A DNA stretch of 64,000 nt from Actinomadura violacea. Lineage in GTDB: Bacteria > Actinomycetota > Actinomycetes > Streptosporangiales > Streptosporangiaceae. Location: positions 1 to 64,000 of the forward strand of contig NZ_JAGEPF010000003.1 in assembly GCF_017573465.1 (NCBI RefSeq). Direction: 5' to 3'. The translations under genes were made by a program, and so were the position numbers. The notes beneath the pieces are model-generated. The model had not been told where the DNA came from, made no database searches, and saw only the letters and a list, made by a program, of their open reading frames with translations. Shown in pieces: positions 24,541 to 34,339 of the stretch (positions within the stretch are counted from its first letter, which is position 1; each line of letters begins with the position of its first letter).

Positions 24541-27500
24541 GTGCCGGTGGAATTTCTGAGCGATGAGCAGGCCGAGGCGTACGGGACGTTCGCCGAGGAG
24601 CCGACGCGGCCCGAGCTGGAGCGATTCTTCTTCCTGGATGACGTGGATCGGGACCTGATCGCCCTGCGGCGGACGGAGCATCACCGGCTCGGTTTCGCGC
24701 TCCAGATGTGCACGGTTCGGTACGTCGGTCTGTTCCTGGAGGACCCGCTCGCTGTGCCGTGGCCGGTGGTCGAGCACCTGGCCGTGCAGATCGGCATCGA
24801 GGACCCGTCGGTGGTCAAGCGGTACACGGAGCGGCGTCAGACGCTGTACGACCACGCGTGGGAGATTCGGGACGCCTACGGCTACCACCCCTACGAGGAC
24901 GCCGAGTGGGGCCGGCGGTTCCGTACGTTCCTGCACGGGCGGGCGTGGACGCACGCCGAGGGCCCGAAGGCGCTGTTCGACCACGCGGTGGGCTGGCTGC
25001 GCAGTCACCGGGTCCTGCTGCCCGGGGTGTCGGTGCTGGCCCGGCAGGTGGCGGAGGCGCGGACGGTCGCGGAGAAGCGGCTGCACGCCACGGTCGCGGG
25101 CGCCGCCCGCCGCGCGGACCCGGCGCTGCCCGGGGATCTGGTGGCGACGCTGAAGACGCCGGAGGGCTCGCGGTTCTCGGAGCTGGAGCGGCTGCGCCGG
25201 CCGCCGACGCGGACGACGGGCACGGCGTTCGCCCGAGCGCTGGAGAGGGTGGACGAGATCGGCGCGTACCGGCTTGGACGGCTGAGGCTGTCACAGATCC
25301 CGCCGAACCGGATGGCGGCGCTGGCCCGGTACGCGCTGGGGTCGAAGGCGCCGCTGCTGGAGCGGGCGGCGGAGCCCAAGCGCACGGCGATGCTCACCGC
25401 GGTGATGCGGCACTTGGAGGCGAAGGCGATCGATGAGGCCCTGGACCTGTTCCAGGTCCTGATGGCCACCCGGCTGCTGAACACGGCGAAGCGCAAGACG
25501 GAGAAGGAGCGGCTATCGACGCTGCCGCAGCTGGAGAAGGCGTCGCGGGTGCTCGCGCGAGCGGCGAAGGTGCTGTTCGAGGAGCTGGAACTGGTCGAGG
25601 AGCAGAAGACGGACCTTGACGTGGCCGCGCTCTGGGCAGCCGTGGAGGAAGTCGCCCCGCGCGCCGCCGTGATGACCGCGGCGGCCACCGTGGTGACCCT
25701 GGTGCCCGAGGACGAGAACTCGGCCGAGGTCGCCATGCGGGCCGCGCTCGCGAACCGGTACGCCACGGTGCGCCCGTTCCTCGCGTTGCTGGGCGAGTCG
25801 AAGGCGCTGGACGCGGCGAGCGCCGGGAAACGCGTCCTGGCCGGGGTCCGGGGCCTTCCGGCGCTGGCCCGGCGGAAGGTGGGGGTCAAGCCGCTGCTGC
25901 CGCGCGAGGTGGACGACAAGCTCGTGCCGCCGGCGTGGCGCAAGGCGGTGTACGCCAACCCGGGTCTGCCGCAGGGCGCGGTGGACCGGGACGCGTACGT
26001 GGTGTGCGTACTGGAGCAGCTGCACCGTGCCCTCAACAACCGCGACGTGTTCGCCGCCCCGTCGCACCGCTGGTCCAACCGCGGGCCCGCCTGCTGGACG
26101 GGCCCGACTGGGACGCGGTCGAGGAGGACGTCCTGGCGGCCCTGAGCCTGGACATGCCCGTCCAGGAGCACCTGGCGGAGCTGGTGCGGGGCTTGGACGC
26201 CAGGTGGAAGCAGCTCGCCGAACGGCTGGAGGAGGCGGGGCCGGCGGCGAAGGTTTCCATTGAGGTGCAGGACGACGGGTGGGTGAAGCTGAACGTCGAC
26301 AAGCTCGGTGCGCTCGGCGAGCCGAAGTCCCTGACCTGGCTGCGCAAGCGGGTCGAGAAGATGCTCCCGAAGATCGACCTGCCGGACCTCTTGTTCGAGG
26401 TGAACGCCTGGACCGGGTTCCTCGACGCCTTCGTTCACCTCGGCGACGGCACGACCCGGATGAAGGACCTGCCCCATCTCGGTGGTCGCGCTGCTGGTGT
26501 CGGAAGCGTGCAACATCGGCCTGGCCCCGGTGGTCAACCCCGGCTACGAGGCGCTGACCCGGGCCCGGCTCGTGCACGTCGACCAGTACTACCTGCGCGC
26601 CGACACCATCGCCGTCGCGAACGCAGCTCTCATCGCCGCCCAGGCCGACATCCCGATCGTGCGCTACTGGGGCGACGGGCTGCTGGCCTCCGTAGACGGG
26701 GCTGCGCTTCCAGGTGCCGGTGCGCACCATCAACGCCGCCCCGTCGCCGAAGTACTTCGCTTCAAGCGGGGCATCACCTGGCTCAACGCCGTCAACGACC
26801 AGGTCGCGGGCATCGGGCAGATGGTCGTGCCCGGCACCCCGCGCGACTCCCTGCACATCCTGGACGCCCTGCTGAACCTCGACGGCGGGGTCAAGCCGGA
26901 GATGGTGGCAACCGACAACGCCTCGTACTCCGACATGGTGTTCGGCCTGTTCAAGATCCTCGGCTACAACTTCAGCCCGCGGTTCCGCGACCTGGACGAC
27001 CAGCGGTTCTGGCGGGCCGCCATGCCCGGCGTCGAGACGGGCACCTACGGCGCAGTGGAGAACCTGGCCCGCAACCGCGTGAACCTGAACAAGGTGATCA
27101 CGCACTGGCCGGACATGCTGAAGGTCGCGGGTTCCCTGGTCACCAATCAGGTCCGCGCCTACGACCTGCTGCGGATGTTCGGCCGTGACGGCCGGCCTAC
27201 CCCGCTCGGGGCGGCATTCGCCGAGTACGGGCGGATCGCCAAGACCGAGCACCTGTTGCGCGTGGTCGACCCGGTCGACGACACCTACCGGCGGCAGATG
27301 AACCGGCAGCTCACCGTGCAGGAGTCCCGCCACAAGCTGGCGAGGGACGTGTGCCACGGCAAGCGCGGCACGATTCACCAGGCGTACCGCGACGGCATGG
27401 AGGACCAGCTCGGCGCGCTCGGCCTGGTCCTCAACGCCATCGTGCTCTGGACAACCCGCTACATCGACGCCGCCGTCGCCCAGCTGAAAGCCGAGGGCCA

Positions 27501-27675
27501 CGAGATCCGGGACGAGGACATCGCCCGGCTCTCCCCGCTCAAGCACCGCAACCTGAACCTGCTCGGCCGCTACAGCTTCACCGCCTCGACCCCGGCCGCC
27601 GGCGCCCTGCGCCCGCTGCGCGACCCAGACGCGCCGGAGCTGGACGAGGACCAGGACGAGTCGGCGGCCGACTGA
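24541..27675 (+). pseudogene. tnpA: Tn3-family transposase TnpA with four frame changes
   Basis: When the frames are joined the product is about 1,045 residues, normal for Tn3 TnpA. The N-terminal part begins MPVEFLSDEQAEAYGTFAEE. The catalytic domain keeps the DDE residues: D in GLLASVDG, D in MVATDNASYSDMVF, E in GMEDQLGALGLVLNAIVLW. Four one-base changes, all in homopolymers, break it: CCC to CC at about 26080, CCC to CCCC at 26471-26475, GGG to GGGG at about 26697-26701, and GG to G at about 26759. The last two compensate, garbling about 19 residues. Non-functional as read. Confidence 0.9.
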
Positions 27676-27764
27676 AGCCGAGGCGTCAGCAGGTGGGCAC
27701 CAGCGCGGCGTCGTACTGCTCGACGGCCCAAGGCAGCACCACACAGGGGAGCAGGAACCAGTCG

Positions 27765-28685
27765 CTAGTGCTGGGTCGGCTCCGGCAGTTCGGAGGCGAT
27801 GGCGCGGATGGCATTCCGCAGCCAGCGCTGCGCCGGGTCGCCGTCGAGCCGGGGGTGCCAGGCCATCTGGTAGCCCAGTGGCCGGATTTCCTCGGGAGCG
27901 GGCAGGATGCGGATGCCGGGGTCCGGGTGTTGCTCTGCGAGCAGCCGCGCGGGCAGTGTGAGGATCAGCCGGGTGCCCGGGACCGAGCGCAGGGCCAGGG
28001 AATGGTAAGGGACGGTCAGTCCGGCCCGGCGGTGCTCTCCGAGGTCTTCCAGGCGTTGCTCGATCGCGGTCTGGCGCTCGCCGATGGTGCCGACGATGAC
28101 ATGGGTGGCGTCCAGGTACTCCTCCAGGGTGATCGCCGGACGTTCGGCGAGCGGGTGGTCGGCGGAGAGCACGCAGACGAACCGGTCGTCGAGGAGATGT
28201 TCGGTGTGCAGGGTGGGGAGTGGCGTTGATCTGGCGAAGAACACCAGGTCGACGACCCCCCGGTCGAGGTCCTCGTAGATGGCGTCGTGCCAGGTGCGGA
28301 AGTGCAGGGTTGAGCGCGGTGACTCCCGGAACACACGCTGGAAGATCGCGGGCGCGAACACCTGGGTGAAGTCGGTGCCCGCGACCCGGAAGGTCTCGGC
28401 GGCCTCGGCGGGGTCGAACTCCTCCGGGGCGAACAGGCTCTCCAGCCGCGGCAGGACTGCCCGCAGCTGACGCTGGACGCGCTCGGCCCGCGGGGTGAGC
28501 CGGTACCCGCCCGGCGTGCGCACCAGCAGCTCGTCGCCGAGGGTGTCCCGCAGCCGCTGCAGGGCCCGGCTCATCGCCGGCTGGCTCATTCCGGCGACTT
28601 CGGCGGCGCGCGAGACATGCCGCTCCTCCAGCAGCGCGGCCAGCGGAGCCAGCAGATTGAGGTCGACCCGTTCAATATGCACCAT
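27765..28685 (-). CDS. LysR family regulator
   Basis: 306 residues. The N-terminal winged helix (VDLNLLAPLAALLEERHVSR, then AAEVAGMSQPAMSRALQRLR) precedes a substrate-binding domain with LVFFARSTPLPTLHTEHLLD and HPRLDGDPAQRWLRN. It is divergent from the SDR that opens the cargo operon, the classical LysR arrangement, so it should activate that operon in response to a substrate or intermediate. It ends 90 bases from the transposase stop. Confidence 0.9.
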   Translation of the reverse strand: MVHIERVDLNLLAPLAALLEERHVSRAAEVAGMSQPAMSRALQRLRDTLGDELLVRTPGGYRLTPRAERVQRQLRAVLPRLESLFAPEEFDPAEAAETFRVAGTDFTQVFAPAIFQRVFRESPRSTLHFRTWHDAIYEDLDRGVVDLVFFARSTPLPTLHTEHLLDDRFVCVLSADHPLAERPAITLEEYLDATHVIVGTIGERQTAIEQRLEDLGEHRRAGLTVPYHSLALRSVPGTRLILTLPARLLAEQHPDPGIRILPAPEEIRPLGYQMAWHPRLDGDPAQRWLRNAIRAIASELPEPTQH

Positions 28686-28686
28686 A

Positions 28687-28737
28687 CGAATAATTTACAT
28701 CCAAAGGATGCATTGGACAAATATTCGCAGGCGGTGG
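28687..28737. promoter_or_regulatory. LysR/cargo-operon control region
   Basis: This is an AT-rich island in otherwise GC-rich DNA. CATCC-AAA-GGATG (28698-28710) is a perfect inner dyad, and CGAATA (28687) pairs with TATTCG (28732-28737). It lies between the divergent LysR and SDR genes, so LysR recognition and activation sites are likely here. Confidence 0.55.
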
Positions 28738-28820
28738 AGGGTTGATCCCGTCGCCGGGCGAATCGCCTGCGAACTCGCACAGTGCCAGGCGTCCGCCCGG
28801 ACGCCGGATCAGGAGCAGTG

Positions 28821-29582
28821 ATGAACAACGCGGTATCGCAGAACGGATCCAGCCGGCCCAGGGTGGCCGTGGTGACCGGCGGCTCGGGCGGTATCGGCGG
28901 CGCGGTTGCGCGCCGGCTGGCCGCGGACGGCATGGCCGTCGTCGTCCACTACGCAGGCCGCGTGGCGAAGGCCGAGGCGATCGTCGAGTCGGTCACCGCA
29001 GCCGGCGGCACGGCGGTGGCCCTGCCCGGCGACGTCGCCGAGCCGACGGAGATGACCAGGCTCTTCGACGCGGTGGAGGAACGTTTCGGGGGCGTCGACG
29101 TGGTCGTCAACACCGCAGGGATCATGCTGCTGGCCCCGCTCGCCGAGATGGAGCTGGAAGCCTTCGACCGTATGCACCGGGTCAATGTCCGCGGGACCTT
29201 CGTGGTCTCCCAGCTCGCGGCCCGCAGGCTGCGCCCCGGCGGCGCGCTGATCAACTTCTCCACCTCGGTGACCCGGCTCCAGCAGCCCGACTACGGCGGC
29301 TACGCGGCAACCAAGGGCGCGGTCGAGGCCATGACCCTGATCCTGGCACGCGAGCTACGCGGCCAGGATGTCACCGTCAACGCGGTGGCCCCCGGGCCGA
29401 CCGCGACACCGCTGTTCGTCGAGGGCAAGAGCGAGGAGCTGATCGCCCGGATCGCCGCCGCCGCACCCCTGGAGCGGCTCGGCACCCCCGAGGACATCGC
29501 CGAGGGCGTCTCCTTCCTGGCCGGCCCCGCCGGCCGCTGGATCAACGGCCAGGTGCTGTTCAGCAACGGCGGCATCGCCTGA
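28821..29582 (+). CDS. SDR family oxidoreductase
   Basis: 253 residues of the FabG-like classical SDR type: TGGSGGIGGAVARRL cofactor loop, NTAGIMLLAPL, active-site YGGYAATKGAVEAMT, and PGPTATPLF after it. The ATG at 28821 is chosen because AGGAG lies five bases before it. A longer reading from 28782 has no such site. First gene of the cargo operon, 72 bases before the next SDR. Confidence 0.88.
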   Translation: MNNAVSQNGSSRPRVAVVTGGSGGIGGAVARRLAADGMAVVVHYAGRVAKAEAIVESVTAAGGTAVALPGDVAEPTEMTRLFDAVEERFGGVDVVVNTAGIMLLAPLAEMELEAFDRMHRVNVRGTFVVSQLAARRLRPGGALINFSTSVTRLQQPDYGGYAATKGAVEAMTLILARELRGQDVTVNAVAPGPTATPLFVEGKSEELIARIAAAAPLERLGTPEDIAEGVSFLAGPAGRWINGQVLFSNGGIA

Positions 29583-29654
29583 TCCTCTCCACCACGTCCG
29601 CCTCTCTTCTCCCTCTCCGTTCCTCCCCTTCACTCCTCCGATAGGAGACCCACC

Positions 29655-30548
29655 ATGTCGACTGTGCTCATCACGGGTGCCGCCACCGGTATCGGCAACC
29701 TGACCGCGCGAGCCCTGGCCCGGGCCGGTCACCGCGTCCATGCCTCGATGCGCGCCCCCGCAACCCGCAACGCCGCCCCCGCCGAGGAACTGCACCGCCT
29801 GGCCGAGGCCGAGCGGCTCGACCTGAACGTGATCGAACTCGACGTCGCCTCGCAGGAGTCCGCCGACCGCGCGGTGGCGGCCGTGCTCGACGATGCGGGG
29901 GCGCTCGACGTCGTCATCCACAATGCCGGGCACCTGGTCACCGGCTACGTCGAGGCGTTCACCGCCGAGGAGATCGCCCACCTGGTCGACGTCAACACCC
30001 TCGGCGCCCAACGGCTCAACCGCGCCGCGCTGCCACACCTGCGCGGGCAGGGCAGCGGCACCCTCCTCTACGTGGGCAGCACCATCCCGGTGACCACACC
30101 GCCGTTCCTCGGTCCGTACGTGGTCTCGAAGGCGGCGATGGACTCGCTGGCCCTGGTGACCTCCTACGAGGTGGCCCCGCTCGGCATCGAGACGGTGATC
30201 GTCATGCCGGGAGCCTTCACCCAGGGCACCGACCACTTCCCCAAAGCGGGACGGCCCATGGACGCCACCGGTGTCACCGCCGGCTACCGGGCACTGGACC
30301 CGCTGGTCGCTCGCAATGAGCAGGCCACGGAAAGTCTGTTCACCCCGGGCACGCAGGCAGACCCCTCGGCCGTCGCCGAGGAGATCACCAGGATCCTGTC
30401 CCTGCCCTTCGGCGCGCGCCCCTTCCGCAGCGTGGTGGACCTGACCAACTCCCTGGTCGAACAGGCCAACTCCGCCGTGCTGGAGGCGCGCGCGGACTTC
30501 GTGCGGCGCATGGGCTTCGAGGAGGTCCTGCACGTCGCCCAGGTGTAG
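29655..30548 (+). CDS. SDR family oxidoreductase
   Basis: 297 residues. TGAATGIGNLTARAL cofactor loop, HNAGHLVTGY, and active-site FLGPYVVSKAAMDSL. It is longer than the first SDR, with a C-terminal extension (FRSVVDLTNSLVEQANSAVL), as in the retinol/11-beta-HSD-like SDRs of this size. TAGGAGACC precedes its ATG. Second gene of the operon. Two different SDRs in one unit suggest consecutive redox steps on one substrate. Confidence 0.88.
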   Translation: MSTVLITGAATGIGNLTARALARAGHRVHASMRAPATRNAAPAEELHRLAEAERLDLNVIELDVASQESADRAVAAVLDDAGALDVVIHNAGHLVTGYVEAFTAEEIAHLVDVNTLGAQRLNRAALPHLRGQGSGTLLYVGSTIPVTTPPFLGPYVVSKAAMDSLALVTSYEVAPLGIETVIVMPGAFTQGTDHFPKAGRPMDATGVTAGYRALDPLVARNEQATESLFTPGTQADPSAVAEEITRILSLPFGARPFRSVVDLTNSLVEQANSAVLEARADFVRRMGFEEVLHVAQV

Positions 30549-30608
30549 GCCGCCCCGCACCCGTTCCGTAACCGACCACATCACCTCACCTCGCAAGGAA
30601 ACGACGAC

Positions 30609-31517
30609 ATGACCCGCAGTCAGCTGGACTCGGTCTCCGACCTCTTGTTGAATTCGCCGCTGGACCTGGGCGGCGACGTGGCGAAGATGCGCCGCGTCTT
30701 CGACGAGATACTTGGCGCCGCGCCGGTGCCCGGCGACGTCCGCACCCGGACCACCGACCTGGGCGGGGTACCCGCCGTCGAGGTGCGTGCCGGCGACGCA
30801 GTGCCGACTGCCTCCACCGTGCTGTACTTCCACGGCGGCGCCTATGCGATCGGCTCCGCCGCCGCCAGCGTCGGCCTGGTCTCTGAGATCGCCCGGCGCA
30901 CCGCGGCCACCGCGCTGTCCGTCGACTACCGGCTCGCCCCCGAACATCCCTTCCCGGCCGCGGTGGACGACGCGCTGGCCGCCTACCGGGCGCTGCTCGA
31001 CCGAGGCGTCCCGGCCAGCTCGATCGCGGTGACCGGCGAATCGGCCGGCGGCGGCCTCGCCCTCGCTCTGCTGCTGGCGATCCGGGACGCGGGGCTGCCG
31101 CAGCCGTCGTCCGCGACCGTCCTGTCCCCATGGACGGACCTCACCCAGTCCGGCGGCACCATGATCACCCGGGCCGACGCGGATCCGGCGCTCACCCGCC
31201 GGGCCCTTCAGACCAGGGCCGCCGACTACCTCGCCGGGGCGGATCCACGCACCCCGCTGGCCAGCCCGCTGCACGCCGATCTGCGCGGACTGCCGCCGCT
31301 GCTGATCCAGGCCGGCGGCCGGGAGATCCTGCTCGACGACGCCCTGCGGCTGGCCGCCCGGGCCGCCCACGCCGACGTCCCGGTCACCCTGCGGACCTTC
31401 CCCGGAGCGCCGCACGTCTTCCAGGGCTTCGCCCCGCTCGTCGACGAGGCGGCGCAGGCCCTCGACCAGGTCGCCGCCTTCATCAACAGCCATATCCAGC
31501 CGGAGGGACGCCCGTGA
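30609..31517 (+). CDS. HSL-type alpha/beta hydrolase (esterase)
   Basis: 302 residues of the hormone-sensitive-lipase family: oxyanion motif YFHGGAYAIGSA, nucleophile elbow VTGESAGGGLAL, acidic residue in the LLIQAGGREILLDDA region, and catalytic His in FPGAPHVFQGF. The ATG is preceded by AAGGAAACG. It overlaps the next gene by four bases (GTGA). Likely hydrolyses a short-chain ester or lactone made or used by the neighbouring oxidoreductases. Confidence 0.9.
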   Translation: MTRSQLDSVSDLLLNSPLDLGGDVAKMRRVFDEILGAAPVPGDVRTRTTDLGGVPAVEVRAGDAVPTASTVLYFHGGAYAIGSAAASVGLVSEIARRTAATALSVDYRLAPEHPFPAAVDDALAAYRALLDRGVPASSIAVTGESAGGGLALALLLAIRDAGLPQPSSATVLSPWTDLTQSGGTMITRADADPALTRRALQTRAADYLAGADPRTPLASPLHADLRGLPPLLIQAGGREILLDDALRLAARAAHADVPVTLRTFPGAPHVFQGFAPLVDEAAQALDQVAAFINSHIQPEGRP

Positions 31518-32464
31518 AAGCCGTACGTTTCCACCGCTACGGAGACATCGACGTGCTCGGCGTCGAGGACGTCGAACCGCGTCCGCTGGGCCCACGCGAC
31601 GTGCTGGTACAGGTGCGGGCCACCGGGATCAACCCGGGCGAGGCCAAGATCCGTACCGGGGCCCTGCACGAGCGGTTCCCCTCCGGACAGGGCAGCGACC
31701 TCGCCGGAACCGTCGCCGCGACCGGGGCCGCAGTGACCGGCTGGGCGCCCGGGGACCCGGTTCTCGGCTGGTCCTGGGAGCGGTCCAGCCACGCCGAGTA
31801 CGTCGTCGTCCCGCACGACCAGCTCGTCCGCAAGCCCGACGGGCTCCCCTGGACCGCCGCAGGCGCCCTCTACGTCGCGGGCAGTACCGCCTGGGCAGCG
31901 GTCACCGCTGTCGATGCGAGGGCCGGCGAGACGGTCATGGTCAGCGGGGCCACCGGCGGGGTCGGCACCATCGCCGTCCAACTCCTGCGCCTGCGCAGGG
32001 CGCACGTGGTCGCGATCGCCTCCCCGCGGCACCGGGACTGGCTGGAGTCCCAGGGCGCCACCCTCGTCCACTACGGGAGTGAAGTCACCGAACGCCTCCG
32101 CCGGGCGATCGAGGACGACGGGGCCGGCACGGCGCACGCCTTCCTCGACTTCCACGGCGGCGGCTACCCGCGGATCGCGCTCTCCCTGGGGGTGCCGCCG
32201 CGCAGGGTCAACACGCTCGACTACGGCGTCGCCGCCGCGCTCGGCGCCCGGGCACAGGGCAGTGCCGAGGGCACCAGCCGGGCGGTGCTGACCGAGTTGG
32301 CCGAACTGACGGCGGCCGGCCGGATCGAGGTGCCGATCAGTCGGACCCACCCGCTGGGAGAGGTCCGGGCGGCCTTCACCCACCTGGAACACGACCACCC
32401 TCTGGGCAAGGTCGTCCTCCTCCCCAACGCCGTCCCCAACAGCATCGAGAGCAACGACGCTTGA
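31514..32464 (+). CDS. Quinone-oxidoreductase-like MDR dehydrogenase
   Basis: 316 residues. GTG start (VKAVRFHRYGDIDVLGVEDV) coupled to the esterase stop. The medium-chain dehydrogenase fold shows ATGINPGEAKIRTG, the GroES-like QGSDLAGTVAATG, and the NADPH loop VSGATGGVGTIAVQLL. The Cys and His ligands of zinc ADHs are absent, so it is a zinc-free quinone/enone reductase type. Last gene of the cargo operon. Confidence 0.88.
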   Translation: MKAVRFHRYGDIDVLGVEDVEPRPLGPRDVLVQVRATGINPGEAKIRTGALHERFPSGQGSDLAGTVAATGAAVTGWAPGDPVLGWSWERSSHAEYVVVPHDQLVRKPDGLPWTAAGALYVAGSTAWAAVTAVDARAGETVMVSGATGGVGTIAVQLLRLRRAHVVAIASPRHRDWLESQGATLVHYGSEVTERLRRAIEDDGAGTAHAFLDFHGGGYPRIALSLGVPPRRVNTLDYGVAAALGARAQGSAEGTSRAVLTELAELTAAGRIEVPISRTHPLGEVRAAFTHLEHDHPLGKVVLLPNAVPNSIESNDA

Positions 32465-32680
32465 AGTGAGACCGAGTGACGCTGACTCAGGCGGGGGCGG
32501 AGCCCTCAATGAACGACCAGTACCTTCTCCGCAGCGGCTCCGGCGAGCAACCCCCAGCATCAGGCAGCCCCGCGGCGGTATCGGGGGCCGAGTAGGAGCG
32601 GACCAGGAAACCGGTATTGCCGTCAGAAGTTTTGACAGGCCGTGATCCGAGCCGTCAGGTCGTCCTCCCCGGCTTCCCGT

Positions 32681-32807
32681 CTGTCGTCAAACGATCGTTT
32701 GACGACAGGGAGGCGGCGCGTCCAATGAACCCGGGAAATCTGGGGGTTCGAGGCGGCGCGAATCCAATCAGATCCGATGGTGATTGCTGACGGGGTTTGA
32801 CGACAGG
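32681..32807. repeat. Putative res site: 28-bp palindrome plus repeat
   Basis: CTGTCGTCAAACGA and its exact complement form a 28-bp perfect palindrome at 32681-32708. Its half GTTTGACGACAGG recurs directly at 32795-32807, 98 bases on. The repeats lie immediately upstream of the resolvase gene, where Tn3 elements keep the resolution site. That makes crossover and accessory subsites the best explanation. Also serves as the likely resolvase promoter/operator. Confidence 0.65.
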
Positions 32808-32843
32808 TAGGGTCCGATCCTCCGTACGGAAGGGGCCCCTTCG

Positions 32844-33770
32844 GTGGCGAACCTGGTCTACAAGCGGGTCTCGACGGACCAGCAGTCGACCGCCCGGTAG
32901 GACCTCGTCCTGGCCGAGGCCGGGATCGAGGACCCGGTCGTCTTCGAGGAGGAGCCGGGTACCTCCAGCCGTCTCCACCCGCTCCAGCGCCCGAAGTTCG
33001 GCGAGCTGCTGACGTACGCGCGGCCGGGTGACACCGTGCACATCTCCGAGATGTTCCGCCTCGTGCGCGGCAACCAGCACATCCTCGACGTGCTCGACGT
33101 CCTGCACCGCGACCGCCTCGCGCTGCGCATCCACGACGGCGCGTTCTCCGCGATGGACCTCACCGCCCGCCACCCGCGCACCGGCGAGCTGCTGTCCACC
33201 GTGAAGTTCATGGTGCAGACCCTCGCCGCCGCCGGCGAACTCCAGCGCGACCTCCAACGCGAGCTGACCTACGACGGACTGCGCGCCGCCGAGGCCAAGG
33301 GCAGCAAGGGCGGACGCCGACCCGCCGTCGCAGCCGCGCAGACCGCCGACGTACGCACCGCGTACCTGGAGGGCCGGTCCATCGCCGCCCTCGCGCGCGA
33401 CCACGGCGTCAGCCGCGGCGCGATCCGCACCGCCGTCGCCGATCTCCTGCCCGAGCACACGGCTGGCGACCCGGGCGTCCCGGCCCCGGAGCTGCCGGTC
33501 GTCCTCGACATGCCCGGCAAGGTCGCCGACTACCTCCGCACCACCGAGCTGGAGCCCGCCGAGCGGGCGGCGCTCGACCAGGGCGTGACCGTACGGCGCG
33601 GCCAGGGCTACACCCTGCGCGTCGGCGCCGTCCCCGCCGTGCACCGAGGGCTCCTCGCCCGCTGCCAGCCGCTCGACGGCGTCCAGGGCGCCCCCGCCGT
33701 TCCGGCCCAGCGCAAGGCCCGCCGCGAGTACGAGAACCGGGTCAGTGCCCTCATCCCGACCGGACCATGA
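32844..33770 (+). pseudogene. tnpR: Serine resolvase, interrupted by amber codon 19
   Basis: From the GTG at 32844 the frame reads MANLVYKRVSTDQQSTAR and then TAG (32898-32900), where family members have Gln. It continues without a further stop for about 290 codons (DLVLAEAGIEDPVVFEEEPG, HISEMFRLVRGNQHILDVLD, FSAMDLTARHPRTGELL). The nucleophile is Ser of RVST. After the catalytic domain and an HTH (LARDHGVSRGAIRTAV) comes an unusual C-terminal extension of about 120 residues. A restart at Met 33036 would lack the catalytic serine. So it is inactive unless the amber is read through. Confidence 0.82.
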
Positions 33771-33861
33771 TCCGGGTCAGCGGCTACCGCTAATTTCCGT
33801 TCGGATACTCCCCGAGGGCCGTCATGCGGATCTGCACCCGCGTCAGCGCTTCGCCTGACGC

Positions 33862-34236
33862 TCACACAGCGCGCAGTCGCCGAGTCTCGGTTACGGCCGT
33901 CTCCTCGACCTCGACCACATCGGCGCTCGCGGCCGTCTGCCCGGCGGCGCCCGCGGGCACCTCTTCGCGTTCGGCCTTGCGGTCGTCCAGATGGCTCTTG
34001 AGCTTCATGCCCGCGTACACCAGCCCACCGCCCACCGTCGCCGACACCGCGGCGACGCCCGCGACAACACCGGTCGCGGAGCGCAGGCCCGCGTGACCGA
34101 CGATTTTGTTGCCGGTCCCGCGCAGCAGGGCTCGGAGCACGCCGGGAGTGCTCGATTCGGACAGCGCCGTCCAGTCCGGGTGCTCGACCACTTTCAGGGT
34201 GTAGCGCACACCGTCTTTGACCCAGCTCATGTCCAT
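33862..34236 (-). CDS. Small membrane protein, hypothetical
   Basis: 124 residues. The cytoplasmic start MDMSWVKDGVRYTLKVVEHP is followed by one or two hydrophobic stretches (GVVAGVAAVSATVGGGLVYA, about 55-75). A charged, acidic tail (DDRKAEREEVPAG, VVEVEETAVTE) ends the chain. I do not recognise the family. It is leftward, opposite to the resolvase, and sits between two copies of the resolvase 3' end. It therefore looks like a later insertion into the transposon. Confidence 0.55.
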   Translation of the reverse strand: MDMSWVKDGVRYTLKVVEHPDWTALSESSTPGVLRALLRGTGNKIVGHAGLRSATGVVAGVAAVSATVGGGLVYAGMKLKSHLDDRKAEREEVPAGAAGQTAASADVVEVEETAVTETRRLRAV

Positions 34237-34339
34237 AGCGTCACTGTACGGACGCTCCCCCGCCTCGCGGGGCGGAACCGGGTGTTCTTCGCCGCCGTGG
34301 GAGGCGACCGGGGTGTGCGCTCGGCGGCAGCCAGGTCCT

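Noticed and set aside
25935..27675. Three separate genes in the transposase region
   Set aside because: The three frames are consecutive parts of one TnpA, separated by one-base homopolymer changes, and no internal start signals fit.
25513..27744. 743-codon minus-strand frame over TnpA
   Set aside because: Same reason: shadow of the transposase, which is conserved on the plus strand.
29355..31595. 746-codon minus-strand frame across the cargo operon
   Set aside because: Antisense shadow of the SDR and esterase genes; no motif, low-complexity composition.
33036..33770. Functional resolvase starting at Met 33036
   Set aside because: It would lack the catalytic serine and the first strand. 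The conserved sequence extends upstream in frame to the amber codon and the GTG.
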